The position numbers were made by a program, and so were the translations under genes. A stretch of DNA of 20,519 bases from Oscillospiraceae bacterium. GTDB lineage: Bacteria > Bacillota > Clostridia > Oscillospirales > Oscillospiraceae. The notes beneath the pieces were generated by a model. That model saw only the letters and a program-made list of their open reading frames with translations. It did not search any database and had not been told where the DNA came from. The DNA lies in assembly GCA_031288675.1 (NCBI GenBank), contig JAITQY010000137.1:1-20519 (forward strand). Direction: 5' to 3'. Shown here in pieces: positions 1 through 7,502 of the stretch (position 1 is its first letter; every line of letters begins with the position of its first letter).

Positions 1-1039
1 GGTTTGAAAGTATCTTTTTGACAGCGCTCTTGAGTTCTGCTATACCGCTGAAGTTTACCGAAAACTTCCTGACAGTTTCTCCGAAGCGTTTACGTGGGAA
101 ATAACGGTCAAGCAAAGCCGATACGGCGTTCATTACAAGTATTCCGTAAGTCACACCCTCCGGATAGCCGCCCTTAGCGCGTATTGCGACGGTTATTACT
201 CCGCAGCCTATGCCGTAGATGATTTTCGCCGCCGGGTTCACAGGGCTGGTAGTGTAGTCCGTAGCCATAAAGAACGCGCCGAGTATAAGCCCTCCGCTGA
301 AAAGATTCCAAAACACGGAGTCAGCACGGGCAAGACCGCCGATTGGCAACAGGAATGTAATCACCGCGACAGTTCCGAGATATGACGCCGGAACGCGCCA
401 GTCGATTATTCTTCTCCACAGCAGATAACCCGCGCCGATAATCAGCGCAATTGCGCTGATTTCGCCCATACTGCCGCCGATATTGCCGATAATTACATCA
501 AACAGGGAGCTGCTTTCCGGCAGAACACCCTGCCCGATAAATGAAAGCGGCGTTGCTCCGGTCACCGCGTCAGCGGTACTCAGTGAGAAGAAGTTTGGAT
601 ACCATTTCGGAGCCGCCCAGTTGTTCATAGACTGCGGCCAAGAGAAAAGAAACGCGCGCGCCGCAAGCGCAGGGTTCATAAAATTCTTGCCGATCCCTCC
701 GAAAAGTTGCTTCACAAGTACTATCGCAAAAAAATCACCGACTATCAGCATCCACACCGACAGCGTAACCGGAACGCAAAACGCAATTAAAATTCCGGTG
801 ACTATTGCGCTGTAATCGGTTACATCGTTGCTCTTTTTTAACAGTTTGCGGTATCCCCACTCAAAGAAAACACAGGCTCCGGCGCTTACTATCGTCATCA
901 CCAGCGCACGGAAGCCGAAGACCCACACCGCCGCGATAAGCGCGGGAATAAGCGCGACAATTACGTCGCGCATTAACTGCGCGGTATCGTTACGCGTCCG
1001 CAGATGCGGCGATGAAGTTACTAACAGTTTATCAGGCAT
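1..1039 (-). CDS. rnfD: Electron transport complex subunit RnfD, 3' end cut by the window
   Basis: RnfD is a membrane subunit of the Rnf complex, which couples electron transfer between ferredoxin and NAD+ to Na+ or H+ movement across the membrane. About 346 codons are visible with no stop before the window edge, close to the usual full length of 320-350 residues. The translation shows several hydrophobic helices and the motif DAVTGATPL, whose TGAT (Thr160-Thr163) matches the site where RnfD carries covalently bound FMN on a threonine (family knowledge). The later stretch TDYTTSPVNPAAK is also typical. The ATG at 1039 follows an AAGGAAA ribosome site. The gene lies 97 bp downstream of rnfC on the same strand, so it is very probably in the same operon; rnfG, E, A and B would be expected beyond the left edge. 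Confidence 0.95.
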   Translation of the reverse strand, partial: MPDKLLVTSSPHLRTRNDTAQLMRDVIVALIPALIAAVWVFGFRALVMTIVSAGACVFFEWGYRKLLKKSNDVTDYSAIVTGILIAFCVPVTLSVWMLIVGDFFAIVLVKQLFGGIGKNFMNPALAARAFLFSWPQSMNNWAAPKWYPNFFSLSTADAVTGATPLSFIGQGVLPESSSLFDVIIGNIGGSMGEISAIALIIGAGYLLWRRIIDWRVPASYLGTVAVITFLLPIGGLARADSVFWNLFSGGLILGAFFMATDYTTSPVNPAAKIIYGIGCGVITVAIRAKGGYPEGVTYGILVMNAVSALLDRYFPRKRFGETVRKFSVNFSGIAELKSAVKKILSN

Positions 1040-1136
1040 ATGTCGTTTCCTTTTTTGATTTAGGATCGCAGAAAAGTCTTTGGAAGAGTATATGTCAAGC
1101 CAGCAAAGGCAAATGGTTATCTATACGGATACCGCG

Positions 1137-2462
1137 CTATTTTTTTGCGTCTGCGGCGCGGAGTTTAGCTTTGCCGCTTCGGAACGCCTGTACAAGATTT
1201 ACTCGTCCCGGACAGATAAATGTACAGCTTCCGCATTCCATACAGTCACTGAGATTCAGACGGCGAAGCACATCAAGTTTGTCCGCGCGCTCGTTCTGGT
1301 ACATATACAAAGGCTGTAAGCGCATCGGGCAGACCGAAGCACAACGTCCGCAGTGAATACATTTGTTATCGTCCTTTTCGCGCGTTTGATAAGGAAACAG
1401 CGCGATTATCGCATTCGTACCCTTAATCACCGGCACGTCAAGATTATATATCGCGTTACCCATCATCGGTCCGCCAAGAAGAACTTTTCTTACGCCGGTT
1501 TCCAGTCCGCCCGCCGCTTCAAGAACGTATTTAACCGGAGTTCCCATACGCACAAGAAGATTCTTCGGCGATACGACCGCAGGACCGGAAACGGTTACTA
1601 CGCGCTCAATCACCGGAATCCCCGTCATAACCGCGCGCCATACACTCCAAGCGGTGTATACGTTAAAAACCACGCAGCCGACGTCAGCCGGAAGTTTCCC
1701 CGGCGGTACAAGCCTGCCCGTTACTGCCTGAATAAGCTGTTTTTCCGAGCCTTGAGGGTAGCGCGTGGGCAGTATTGTGATTTTGACGTCTTCAGCGCCG
1801 CGAAGCTCCGATTCAAGAACTTTTATCGCGTCATCCTTGTTTTCCTCAATGGCAATGACCGCGCAGTCAAGCTTCAGCGCATACATAAGCGTTCGCACGC
1901 CAAACAGCACTTCCGCCGGGTCTTCAAGAAGAGTACGGTGGTCGGACGTGATGTAAGGCTCACACTCCGCGGCATTGATTATCAGCGTATCGGCTTTGCC
2001 GATTCCGGTTTCAAGCTTATAATGCGCCGGGAAAGTTGCGCCGCCCATTCCGACTATTCCGGCATTGCGCATAACCTCCGCTACAGCCGCGGAATAGCTT
2101 TTGTCAGACGGATCAGGAAGTTCAGCGGGTTTAACGCTCTCGTGCGGCGTATCCCTGCCGTCATTGTTGATAACGACGCTAAGCTCCATACGTCCGTTAG
2201 GATGCAGATGTTCCTCGACCGCATCTACCGTGCCGCTTACCGGGCTATGTACATAGCTTGATACGGCTCCGTTGATTTCGCCTATAACCTGCCCAAGTTT
2301 AACCTCGTCACCGGGACTTACCTGAGGCTTCGCCTGCGCGCCGATGTGCATTTGAAACGGCACGACAAGCCTTTCCGGCGGAGGCAGGATTCTTATAGTA
2401 CTATGGCGCGTAAGTTCCTTCCCGTCAAACGGGTGGACTCCGCCGTAAAAAAGATTGTTCAA
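1137..2462 (-). CDS. rnfC: Electron transport complex subunit RnfC
   Basis: RnfC is the peripheral subunit of the Rnf complex, with NADH-binding and iron-sulfur parts facing the cytoplasm. The protein has 441 residues. It opens with the family signature around YGGVHPFDGKELT, has a glycine-rich nucleotide/flavin-binding stretch (VGMGGATFPAHYKL), and ends with two 4Fe-4S motifs, CIHCGRCASVCP and CMECGSCTFICP. I place the start at a TTG (2460-2462): GGAG lies 7 bases upstream, and family proteins begin just before GGVHP. The frame stays open upstream to 2510, but those 16 extra residues (MSFDCPILSAALRRYS) have no family counterpart and lie in the leader. It is the first gene of the operon, with a promoter at 2562-2590 and a leader of roughly 90 nt. 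Confidence 0.95.
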   Translation of the reverse strand: MNNLFYGGVHPFDGKELTRHSTIRILPPPERLVVPFQMHIGAQAKPQVSPGDEVKLGQVIGEINGAVSSYVHSPVSGTVDAVEEHLHPNGRMELSVVINNDGRDTPHESVKPAELPDPSDKSYSAAVAEVMRNAGIVGMGGATFPAHYKLETGIGKADTLIINAAECEPYITSDHRTLLEDPAEVLFGVRTLMYALKLDCAVIAIEENKDDAIKVLESELRGAEDVKITILPTRYPQGSEKQLIQAVTGRLVPPGKLPADVGCVVFNVYTAWSVWRAVMTGIPVIERVVTVSGPAVVSPKNLLVRMGTPVKYVLEAAGGLETGVRKVLLGGPMMGNAIYNLDVPVIKGTNAIIALFPYQTREKDDNKCIHCGRCASVCPMRLQPLYMYQNERADKLDVLRRLNLSDCMECGSCTFICPGRVNLVQAFRSGKAKLRAADAKK

Positions 2463-2520
2463 TGAATATCTCCGTAATGCAGCAGATAAAATCGGGCAGT
2501 CAAAAGACAACCGTTATTTT

Positions 2521-2551
2521 GCTGAGCGGCGGCAACAACCTGCACCTCAGC
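2521..2551 (-). other. Possible hairpin in the rnfC leader
   Basis: GCTGAG (2521-2526) and CTCAGC (2546-2551) can pair to form a 6-bp stem with a 19-nt loop in the predicted rnfC 5' leader. There is no U-tract, so it is not a simple terminator. I do not recognise a riboswitch here. A role in regulation is possible but unsupported. Confidence 0.3.
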
Positions 2552-2560
2552 CTACGTTAT

Positions 2561-2628
2561 TATTATACCACAAAAAGGCAGATTTGTCAAGGAGTAATTT
2601 TGCGTATAATCGTAAATAAATTATGCAA
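2561..2628 (-). repeat. Repeated promoter cassette, copy 1 (upstream of rnfC)
   Basis: By hand alignment, about 53 of 67 bases (one gap) match 13510-13576, the promoter region of yqeG, in the same orientation. Similarity runs from the -10 box through the spacer and -35 box to about 38 bp upstream. The best-conserved block reads TTTGCGT, then TAATCGTAAA, then AAATT on the plus strand. Two unrelated genes 11 kb apart thus share more than promoter consensus. Confidence 0.7.
2562..2590 (-). promoter_or_regulatory. Promoter of the rnf operon
   Basis: On the minus strand, TTGACA (2585-2590) and TATAAT (2562-2567) are separated by exactly 17 bp, with TGG just before the -10 box (extended -10). Both hexamers are perfect consensus. 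It is oriented toward rnfC. The sequence belongs to a promoter repeat shared with yqeG. Confidence 0.9.
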
Positions 2629-2664
2629 TATCTGGATGAATGATTATTAGCGTATTGCCGCTAA

Positions 2665-2684
2665 ATGACCCGATATCGGGTCAT
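2665..2684. repeat. 20-bp perfect palindrome between rpsU and the rnf promoter
   Basis: ATGACCCGATATCGGGTCAT is self-complementary over all 20 bases. It lies beyond the rpsU terminator and about 75 bp upstream of the -35 box of rnfC. There is no T-run beside it, so it does not look like a terminator. It could be a binding site for a dimeric regulator; I do not recognise the motif. Confidence 0.6.
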
Positions 2685-2727
2685 AGTGAATGCCGAGACC
2701 GCAAAGACAGAAAGGCAAAACGATTAC

Positions 2728-2761
2728 AAAAACAGCCGCAGAAAAACTCTTCTGCGGCTGT
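2728..2761 (-). terminator. Rho-independent terminator of rpsU
   Basis: A 12-bp perfect stem (2732-2743 with 2750-2761, core CAGCCGCAGA) with a 6-nt loop is followed on the minus strand by a short T-rich tract. It starts about 16 bp after the rpsU stop. Confidence 0.9.
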
Positions 2762-2776
2762 CCAAATCAACGAAAA

Positions 2777-2962
2777 TCAGTTGTATTTGCGGGTACGGTT
2801 TTTACGAGCCGCCTCAGACTTTTTGCGGCGGCGTACGCTCTTACTCTGGTAGTACTCCTTTTTGCGCAAATCAGCAAGAATACCGGACTTAGCGGTATTT
2901 CGCTTAAAACGGCGCAGAGCACTATCAAGGGACTCGCCTTCTTTAACCCGGACTTCAGACAT
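2777..2962 (-). CDS. rpsU: 30S ribosomal protein S21
   Basis: S21 is a small basic protein of the 30S subunit near the anti-Shine-Dalgarno region, involved in initiation. The 61-residue product begins MSEVRVKEGESLDSALRRFK and ends in a lysine/arginine-rich tail (RRRKKSEAARKNRTRKYN), as expected in length and sequence. The ATG at 2962 is preceded by AAGGGGGTGAG, a strong ribosome site. An in-frame ATG 12 codons upstream (2998) is rejected because the family starts at MSEV and the ribosome site lies inside that extension. The gene stands alone with its own promoter (3028-3056) and terminator, whereas in many Firmicutes it sits near yqeY or dnaG. Confidence 0.97.
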   Translation of the reverse strand: MSEVRVKEGESLDSALRRFKRNTAKSGILADLRKKEYYQSKSVRRRKKSEAARKNRTRKYN

Positions 2963-3027
2963 CTTTCTCACCCCCTTCAGAGTAACGCGGAACATCAATG
3001 CAAAAGCTATTTCATTCCAGTTGAGAT

Positions 3028-3056
3028 ATTGTACACCACTTTTACGCCCGTGTCAA
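3028..3056 (-). promoter_or_regulatory. Promoter of rpsU
   Basis: On the minus strand, TTGACA (3051-3056) and TACAAT (3028-3033) are separated by 17 bp, about 60 bp upstream of the rpsU start. The region upstream of the -35 box is A/T-rich, as suits a strong promoter. Confidence 0.85.
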
Positions 3057-3091
3057 GTACTTTTTCCGCAAAAGGAAATAAATATTAAAGA

Positions 3092-4111
3092 TTATTGCGG
3101 GGCTCCAAAGCATTGTGTGCCGTAGGTTTTCATACTGCCGCCTACCGCCCATCCTGCTCCAAACTCTTCAAAGTCTTCCGCTAATATATTACTGCGGTGT
3201 CCGCTGGAGTTTATCCAGCCTTCCATAGCTTCAACCGCGTTTGCAGAACCGGCACAAATGTTTTCTCCCGCCGTCCAATAACTATATCCCTCATTGTCCA
3301 TACGGTCAAACGGGTCATCGCCGTCCGGGTTGGTGTGGTCAAAAAATTTGCGGTCTGCCATATCCTCACTATGCGCCCGAGCCGCCGCGCCAAGTTTGTT
3401 GTTCCAATCCAGTGCGTCCAAACCGTTTTCCTCGCGGAACGCGTTCGTAATCTCAAATATCATCTGCTCCGTTGTTGATACCGAAACTGATGACATATTG
3501 CCAACCGACGCCGCATAGTTGCTACCGCCTATATTATCCTTATATATTTTTCTGTCCGAACTGCCTGTCGTGCTGCCCAAAGAGTATACAAACACAACTT
3601 TAGAGTTATCAAATTGAACCATCACGAAATTGCCTTTGTTAGTATAATAAAACGCGCTTTCAATCTTTGAATCCTTTATCGTACGATATGGGGCGCCAAT
3701 CTCGTCTTCTACATCATCAGGCGAATCGCCAATATAAACCCCCAACACATATTGTGATGATTGCACGGAACTGCCGCCGGTTTTGCCGGGCGCCGGCGAG
3801 GGGCTTGCCGGCTGCCCTGTAAACGGTGTTTTGCTTAGCTTAACCGTGCGGGTCGCATTATCCCAATCAGCATACACGCCGAATAACTTTCCGACGCCGC
3901 GCACAGGAACATATGTCGTGCCCTCGTAAATAATCGGATAAACCACTTTACCATTGGCGTCCGTAAGTGTTTGAACTTCTCCCTCAAGCGCGATGGAAAC
4001 ACCCGGGCAAAGCAAAACCGATATTTCTACATCTCCTGTTGCCGCCAGTACGCCTACTGTAAGGCATACCGTCAGTACTACTGTCAACGCGAATGCAAGG
4101 ACTTTTTTCAT
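3092..4111 (-). CDS. Exported stalk-domain and CAP/SCP (YkwD-like) protein
   Basis: A 339-residue exported protein. Residues 1-23 form a signal peptide (MKKVLAFALTVVLTVCLTVG, cleavage near AAT). Residues about 24-95 match the copper-amine-oxidase N-terminal 'stalk' domain (YPIIYEGTTYVPVRGVGKLFG), which despite its name is a common extracellular module in Clostridia. After a Ser/Pro/Gly linker, residues about 118-195 resemble the CAP-associated N-terminal domain (GVYIGDSPDDVEDEIGAP). Residues about 215-339 are a CAP/SCP domain with the usual pocket residues in ARAHSEDM, FFDHTNPDG, GENICAG and SGHRSNIL. The function of bacterial CAP proteins is mostly unknown; spore-coat, cell-wall and lipid-binding roles have been suggested. 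The start follows AGAGGTAATAG and a promoter at 4155-4182. Confidence 0.9.
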   Translation of the reverse strand: MKKVLAFALTVVLTVCLTVGVLAATGDVEISVLLCPGVSIALEGEVQTLTDANGKVVYPIIYEGTTYVPVRGVGKLFGVYADWDNATRTVKLSKTPFTGQPASPSPAPGKTGGSSVQSSQYVLGVYIGDSPDDVEDEIGAPYRTIKDSKIESAFYYTNKGNFVMVQFDNSKVVFVYSLGSTTGSSDRKIYKDNIGGSNYAASVGNMSSVSVSTTEQMIFEITNAFREENGLDALDWNNKLGAAARAHSEDMADRKFFDHTNPDGDDPFDRMDNEGYSYWTAGENICAGSANAVEAMEGWINSSGHRSNILAEDFEEFGAGWAVGGSMKTYGTQCFGAPQ

Positions 4112-4154
4112 ATCTATTACCTCTTTCTATAAAATAAAAATATAACCGAAGAAT

Positions 4155-4182
4155 ACTATACCATTATTCTCCAGTTTGTCAA
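4155..4182 (-). promoter_or_regulatory. Promoter of the CAP-domain gene
   Basis: On the minus strand, TTGACA (4177-4182) and TATAGT (4155-4160) are separated by 16 bp, with TGG before the -10 box. The start codon is about 44 bp downstream. Confidence 0.75.
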
Positions 4183-4301
4183 GGATTATTTTCTGACCTG
4201 CGTGGAACGCAGTATAAATAAAGCAGCGGGCGTAAGCGTCTCTGCAAGCGGTTGTGAAACTGTCATGATTTATTTCCCTTCCGGCGAAGTGATTTATAAT
4301 T

Positions 4302-5444
4302 TTATTGCATAAGATTAGGCTGCAGTTCCAATAAGCGCACGAGACGATAAAGGATTACACAAGCCTGAGCGCGTGTGGCTGTCATAAGCGGCTCAAAGCG
4401 GTCGTTTTCCATACCCTCAATCCCTCCGCAACGGTACAGAGCACGAATAGCGTCCTGAGCCCATTCGCCCGCTTCGGATATATCAGTCAGCACGAACGGA
4501 CGCATAGGTGAAAGCTCCAAACCAAGCGCGTTTGCGGCGCGAACGATCATTGCCGCCATTTGCTCGCGCGTGATTAGCTCGCCGGGGCGGAAAGTGCCGT
4601 CGGGAAATCCCTTGATTATGCCGGCAGAACTAAGAGCGTTTACGTCCTCCGCAAACCAGTCACCGCTGTGAACATCAGTGTATAACATACCGGAGGCAGT
4701 GTTTCTGATACCGAACACTATGGAAGTAAACCGCGCAAACTGCGCTCTGGTTATAGGCGCATTCGGCGCGAATATGCCGTTGCCAATTCCGGAAAATCCG
4801 TAAACGGAGGCGAGATATTCGATTGCAGAGCGCGCCCATTCCGCTTCTGTAAGGTCGGTAAACGTAACAAATTCGTATGCCGCAGGCAGTTCGGGTTCAG
4901 CCGGAGATTCGTCAGTAATCGCCGTCTCTTCCGGGTCTTCTTCCGAAGAACCGCCGTCTGAATCTCCGGAATCAATCTCCGGGATTTCCGCTTGGAATTT
5001 ACACTCCGCCTCAACGCGCGTCAGATGACCGCTTTCGTCCGCTTTGTACGCGGCGGTATCCGAAATGGTTATATTCAAATCGTCACTGCGGTTATCAAAA
5101 ACCAACGTTCCGAGAGTAACGGCTTTGTGAGCATCGCCAAAGCCGTTATAGTCTGAAAAAACAGCTATCCATACTCCGCCGTTTTGTTCCCTGACAGTAA
5201 TGACAGGATCAAGCGGATTTTCCGGCGAGCCTTCATAGATGAATTCCCTGAATTCAGCGCCGTTTACGTTTAGGGCGGTAACAAAGAACTCTAATCCTGC
5301 AACAGGTTCAGAAACCCGCAGAGTAATGGTTCCGCGCGTTACGTATCGGGCAGTTACCGCTGAATTTACCGCAAGCGCCGCCATAGTCACCGAAAGAGTA
5401 ACCGCCAAAGTAATGACTATGTATAAACTCTTTCGGAGCTTCAT
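4302..5444 (-). CDS. SLH-domain cell-surface protein
   Basis: A 380-residue exported protein. Residues 1-26 form a signal peptide with a hydrophobic core. Residues about 30-160 form a beta-rich domain I cannot name with certainty; it resembles extracellular cohesin/dockerin-style modules. An acidic linker follows (about 165-195, GDSDGGSSEEDPEETA). Three S-layer homology repeats occupy the rest: FTDLTEAEWARSAIEYLA with ITRAQFARF, YTDVHSGDWFAEDVNALSSAG with ITREQMAAM, and LTDISEAGEWAQDAIRALY with ATRAQACVI. SLH triplets bind pyruvylated secondary wall polymers, so this protein is probably held non-covalently on the wall. The ATG follows GGGAGA and a perfect promoter. The next gene downstream, also exported, has its own promoter. 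Confidence 0.9.
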   Translation of the reverse strand: MKLRKSLYIVITLAVTLSVTMAALAVNSAVTARYVTRGTITLRVSEPVAGLEFFVTALNVNGAEFREFIYEGSPENPLDPVITVREQNGGVWIAVFSDYNGFGDAHKAVTLGTLVFDNRSDDLNITISDTAAYKADESGHLTRVEAECKFQAEIPEIDSGDSDGGSSEEDPEETAITDESPAEPELPAAYEFVTFTDLTEAEWARSAIEYLASVYGFSGIGNGIFAPNAPITRAQFARFTSIVFGIRNTASGMLYTDVHSGDWFAEDVNALSSAGIIKGFPDGTFRPGELITREQMAAMIVRAANALGLELSPMRPFVLTDISEAGEWAQDAIRALYRCGGIEGMENDRFEPLMTATRAQACVILYRLVRLLELQPNLMQ

Positions 5445-5490
5445 AAGCGGGTATCTCCCGGTAGTGTAAAATAATAGATTGATTGCTATG

Positions 5491-5519
5491 ATTATACCAA
5501 TTCACCGTAAGCTTGTCAA
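5491..5519 (-). promoter_or_regulatory. Promoter of the SLH-protein gene
   Basis: On the minus strand, TTGACA (5514-5519) and TATAAT (5491-5496) are separated by 17 bp, with TGG before the -10 box. Its -35 end is only 20 bp from the -35 box of the divergent phosphoglycerol transferase promoter, so the two share one short control region. Confidence 0.9.
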
Positions 5520-5538
5520 TGCCGGAAAAAATATTTTG

Positions 5539-5567
5539 TTTACATTCGCTGCTGAGTGTGTTAAAAT
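5539..5567 (+). promoter_or_regulatory. Promoter of the phosphoglycerol transferase gene, apparently leaderless
   Basis: TTTACA (5539-5544) and TAAAAT (5562-5567) are separated by 17 bp, with TGT before the -10 box. The most plausible ATG (5575) lies 8 bases after the -10 box, so transcription would begin at or next to the start codon and leave no room for a ribosome binding site. Confidence 0.7.
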
Positions 5568-5574
5568 CCAATTC

Positions 5575-7398
5575 ATGCGGTTTGTAAGATATGCAAAGGC
5601 TCTGAAGCCTATTATTATATTTATTATTTTAGGAATATTTTGCACATACTCCACCGAGTGCGCCGCGAACGGCACTTGGCTGCCGTGCGTCGGATTTTCG
5701 GGCTTCTTAGGGGAGTTTGCAATTTGTTTAGCAGCGCTTTCGATATTATGGCTGTTTACCCGTCAGATGTGGACGGCATTTCTGACGGTGTGGATAATTG
5801 GATTTATTTTTGCGTGTGTAAGCTGGTTCAAATACTCGGTGCGCGGGGTAGGGCTAAGCATCTTTGACCTTAAATATGCGTTCACAATAATCGGATTATC
5901 CGGCACTGATAACCTTAATTTTTCGGGAATCACCGGTTGGATTTTTATCATTGCCGCTGCGATAACTCTGTTGCTGAAGAAAAACAAGAAACTTATCAGG
6001 ATGTTTACAATAGACAGGGAATTTATAGCGCGCCGCTGGGTAAGTAGCGCGGCAGCTCTGCTGATATTTCTTCCGGTTATGAACAAAAATGCGTTTTGGT
6101 TCAACTTTGCGTCGTCGTCAGAAGCGGCTCCGTCGGAAATCGCCGTGCCTAAGGATATGCCTCCAGCCCAGTCGGACGTACCGTATGTGAGCAAGACGAG
6201 CGTCGAGTATTTTTTGAATAAACTTGATGAAGTTGACGCGCTTTATCCTGTTACAGAGCTGGCAGAAACGCCGGACGTTATTGTGATATTAAGCGAGTCG
6301 TTTTGGGATTTTTCAACTACGCCGAGCATTGCGCTGTCGGAGGAAATCACGCCGAATTTTGAAGCGTTAAAAGGTGAAAGCTATTTCGGTACGATGATGT
6401 CGCGCACTTTTGCCGGAGGGACCTGCGGGGTAGAGTATGAAGTTCTTACCGGGAATATAATCCGTTATCTTGGTATTCAGGATATTTCCTATGACACTAT
6501 GGTGACTAAACCGACCGATACGCTTGCGACGCTGTTTAAGCAGCGCGGTTACAGCACAGTTGCGATGCACAGCTACGACGGAGACTTTTACGGGCGGAAC
6601 AAGGCATTCCCGATGATGGGATTCGATAAATTTATTACTCGTGAAGATATGCAGAATCCGGTTATCAGCGGACGCTTTATAGGCGACAGCTATTTTACAG
6701 AACAAATAATCGCGGAACTTAACGAGTCTCCCGCTGATGCGGAATATCCGGAAACGTCAAAATTTATTTTCGCCATCACTATGGAGAATCATCAGCCATA
6801 TGACGCAGACCGCTATAGCTCCAATACGGTAACTCTGCTTGATACGGCAATGCCGAATAAACTGCGTAAGGCGGCGCAAGCATACGCGCGCGGCATAAAA
6901 AACGCGGACGCGGCGCTTAAAAAGCTGACTGACTATCTGCGGGAACGCGAGCGTCCGGCGGTTATATTATTCTTCGGCGATCATCAGCCGTTCCTTGCGC
7001 CGGAATACGGGCTTTACCGGTATACCGGACAGATGACCAGCCGGAATGAACTTAACGCAGAACAGGCGGAGAGCATTTTGAGTACTCCGTTTATAATTTG
7101 GTCGAACTATAAATCTAATGCGGCAGATCTCGGCATCGTCAGTTGCGCGGGACTTGGAAACGAATTGTTGAATTATATAGGCGGCGCTAAACCGCTTTGG
7201 TATCGCTATCAGGATTACGTCCGCGAATATGAATTCGTGTACGACAGCCGCGAGCTGTTATTTATCGACTCTAATGATAACATATACGATAAACGTCCGG
7301 CGTCATTTAATGAACCTGCGCGAATCTATAGCCGGCTTCAGTCAGAGCTGTTATCCGGCGAAGGAGAAATTTACGGTAAATTAAAAGAGGCTCACTAA
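5575..7398 (+). CDS. LtaS/MdoB-family phosphoglycerol transferase (lipoteichoic acid synthase-like)
   Basis: A membrane enzyme of the alkaline-phosphatase superfamily that likely moves glycerol-phosphate from phosphatidylglycerol to a surface polymer. The 607-residue protein has about five N-terminal membrane helices (residues about 8-190) and an extracellular sulfatase-type domain from about 230. Expected catalytic and metal positions are visible: Glu241 in VILSESFWDF, Thr283 in AGGTCGVEYEVLTG (the nucleophile position), and Asp469-His470 in FFGDHQPF. The motif differs from classical LtaS (GKTSDSEF) and resembles the wider MdoB-like group, so the exact polymer is unknown. The frame is open back to 5479, but that stretch overlaps both promoters. 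The ATG at 5575 has no ribosome site and coincides with the predicted transcript start. The metallophosphoesterase downstream may be co-transcribed. Confidence 0.88.
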   Translation: MRFVRYAKALKPIIIFIILGIFCTYSTECAANGTWLPCVGFSGFLGEFAICLAALSILWLFTRQMWTAFLTVWIIGFIFACVSWFKYSVRGVGLSIFDLKYAFTIIGLSGTDNLNFSGITGWIFIIAAAITLLLKKNKKLIRMFTIDREFIARRWVSSAAALLIFLPVMNKNAFWFNFASSSEAAPSEIAVPKDMPPAQSDVPYVSKTSVEYFLNKLDEVDALYPVTELAETPDVIVILSESFWDFSTTPSIALSEEITPNFEALKGESYFGTMMSRTFAGGTCGVEYEVLTGNIIRYLGIQDISYDTMVTKPTDTLATLFKQRGYSTVAMHSYDGDFYGRNKAFPMMGFDKFITREDMQNPVISGRFIGDSYFTEQIIAELNESPADAEYPETSKFIFAITMENHQPYDADRYSSNTVTLLDTAMPNKLRKAAQAYARGIKNADAALKKLTDYLRERERPAVILFFGDHQPFLAPEYGLYRYTGQMTSRNELNAEQAESILSTPFIIWSNYKSNAADLGIVSCAGLGNELLNYIGGAKPLWYRYQDYVREYEFVYDSRELLFIDSNDNIYDKRPASFNEPARIYSRLQSELLSGEGEIYGKLKEAH

Positions 7399-7502
7399 AA
7401 CTATAAGGCATCATTTTATTTCCGAATTATTTATAAATGATTTTCGCCGATTTGTCTCACACCTTTGGCATTTTTGCATATGACGTGTCGGAGGTGATAT
7501 TT

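Noticed and set aside
1060..1110. TTGACA in the rnfC-rnfD gap as a possible internal promoter
   Set aside because: No acceptable -10 box lies 16-18 bp downstream.
1353..2261. A 302-codon open frame on the plus strand opposite rnfC
   Set aside because: It is antisense to a certain rnfC, rich in Arg/His/Asn/Tyr, with no family resemblance or ribosome site. Codon usage of rnfC creates it.
4186..4266. Possible 26-aa peptide upstream of the CAP-gene promoter
   Set aside because: AAGGG precedes the ATG, but the peptide looks random and there is no promoter or neighbouring support.
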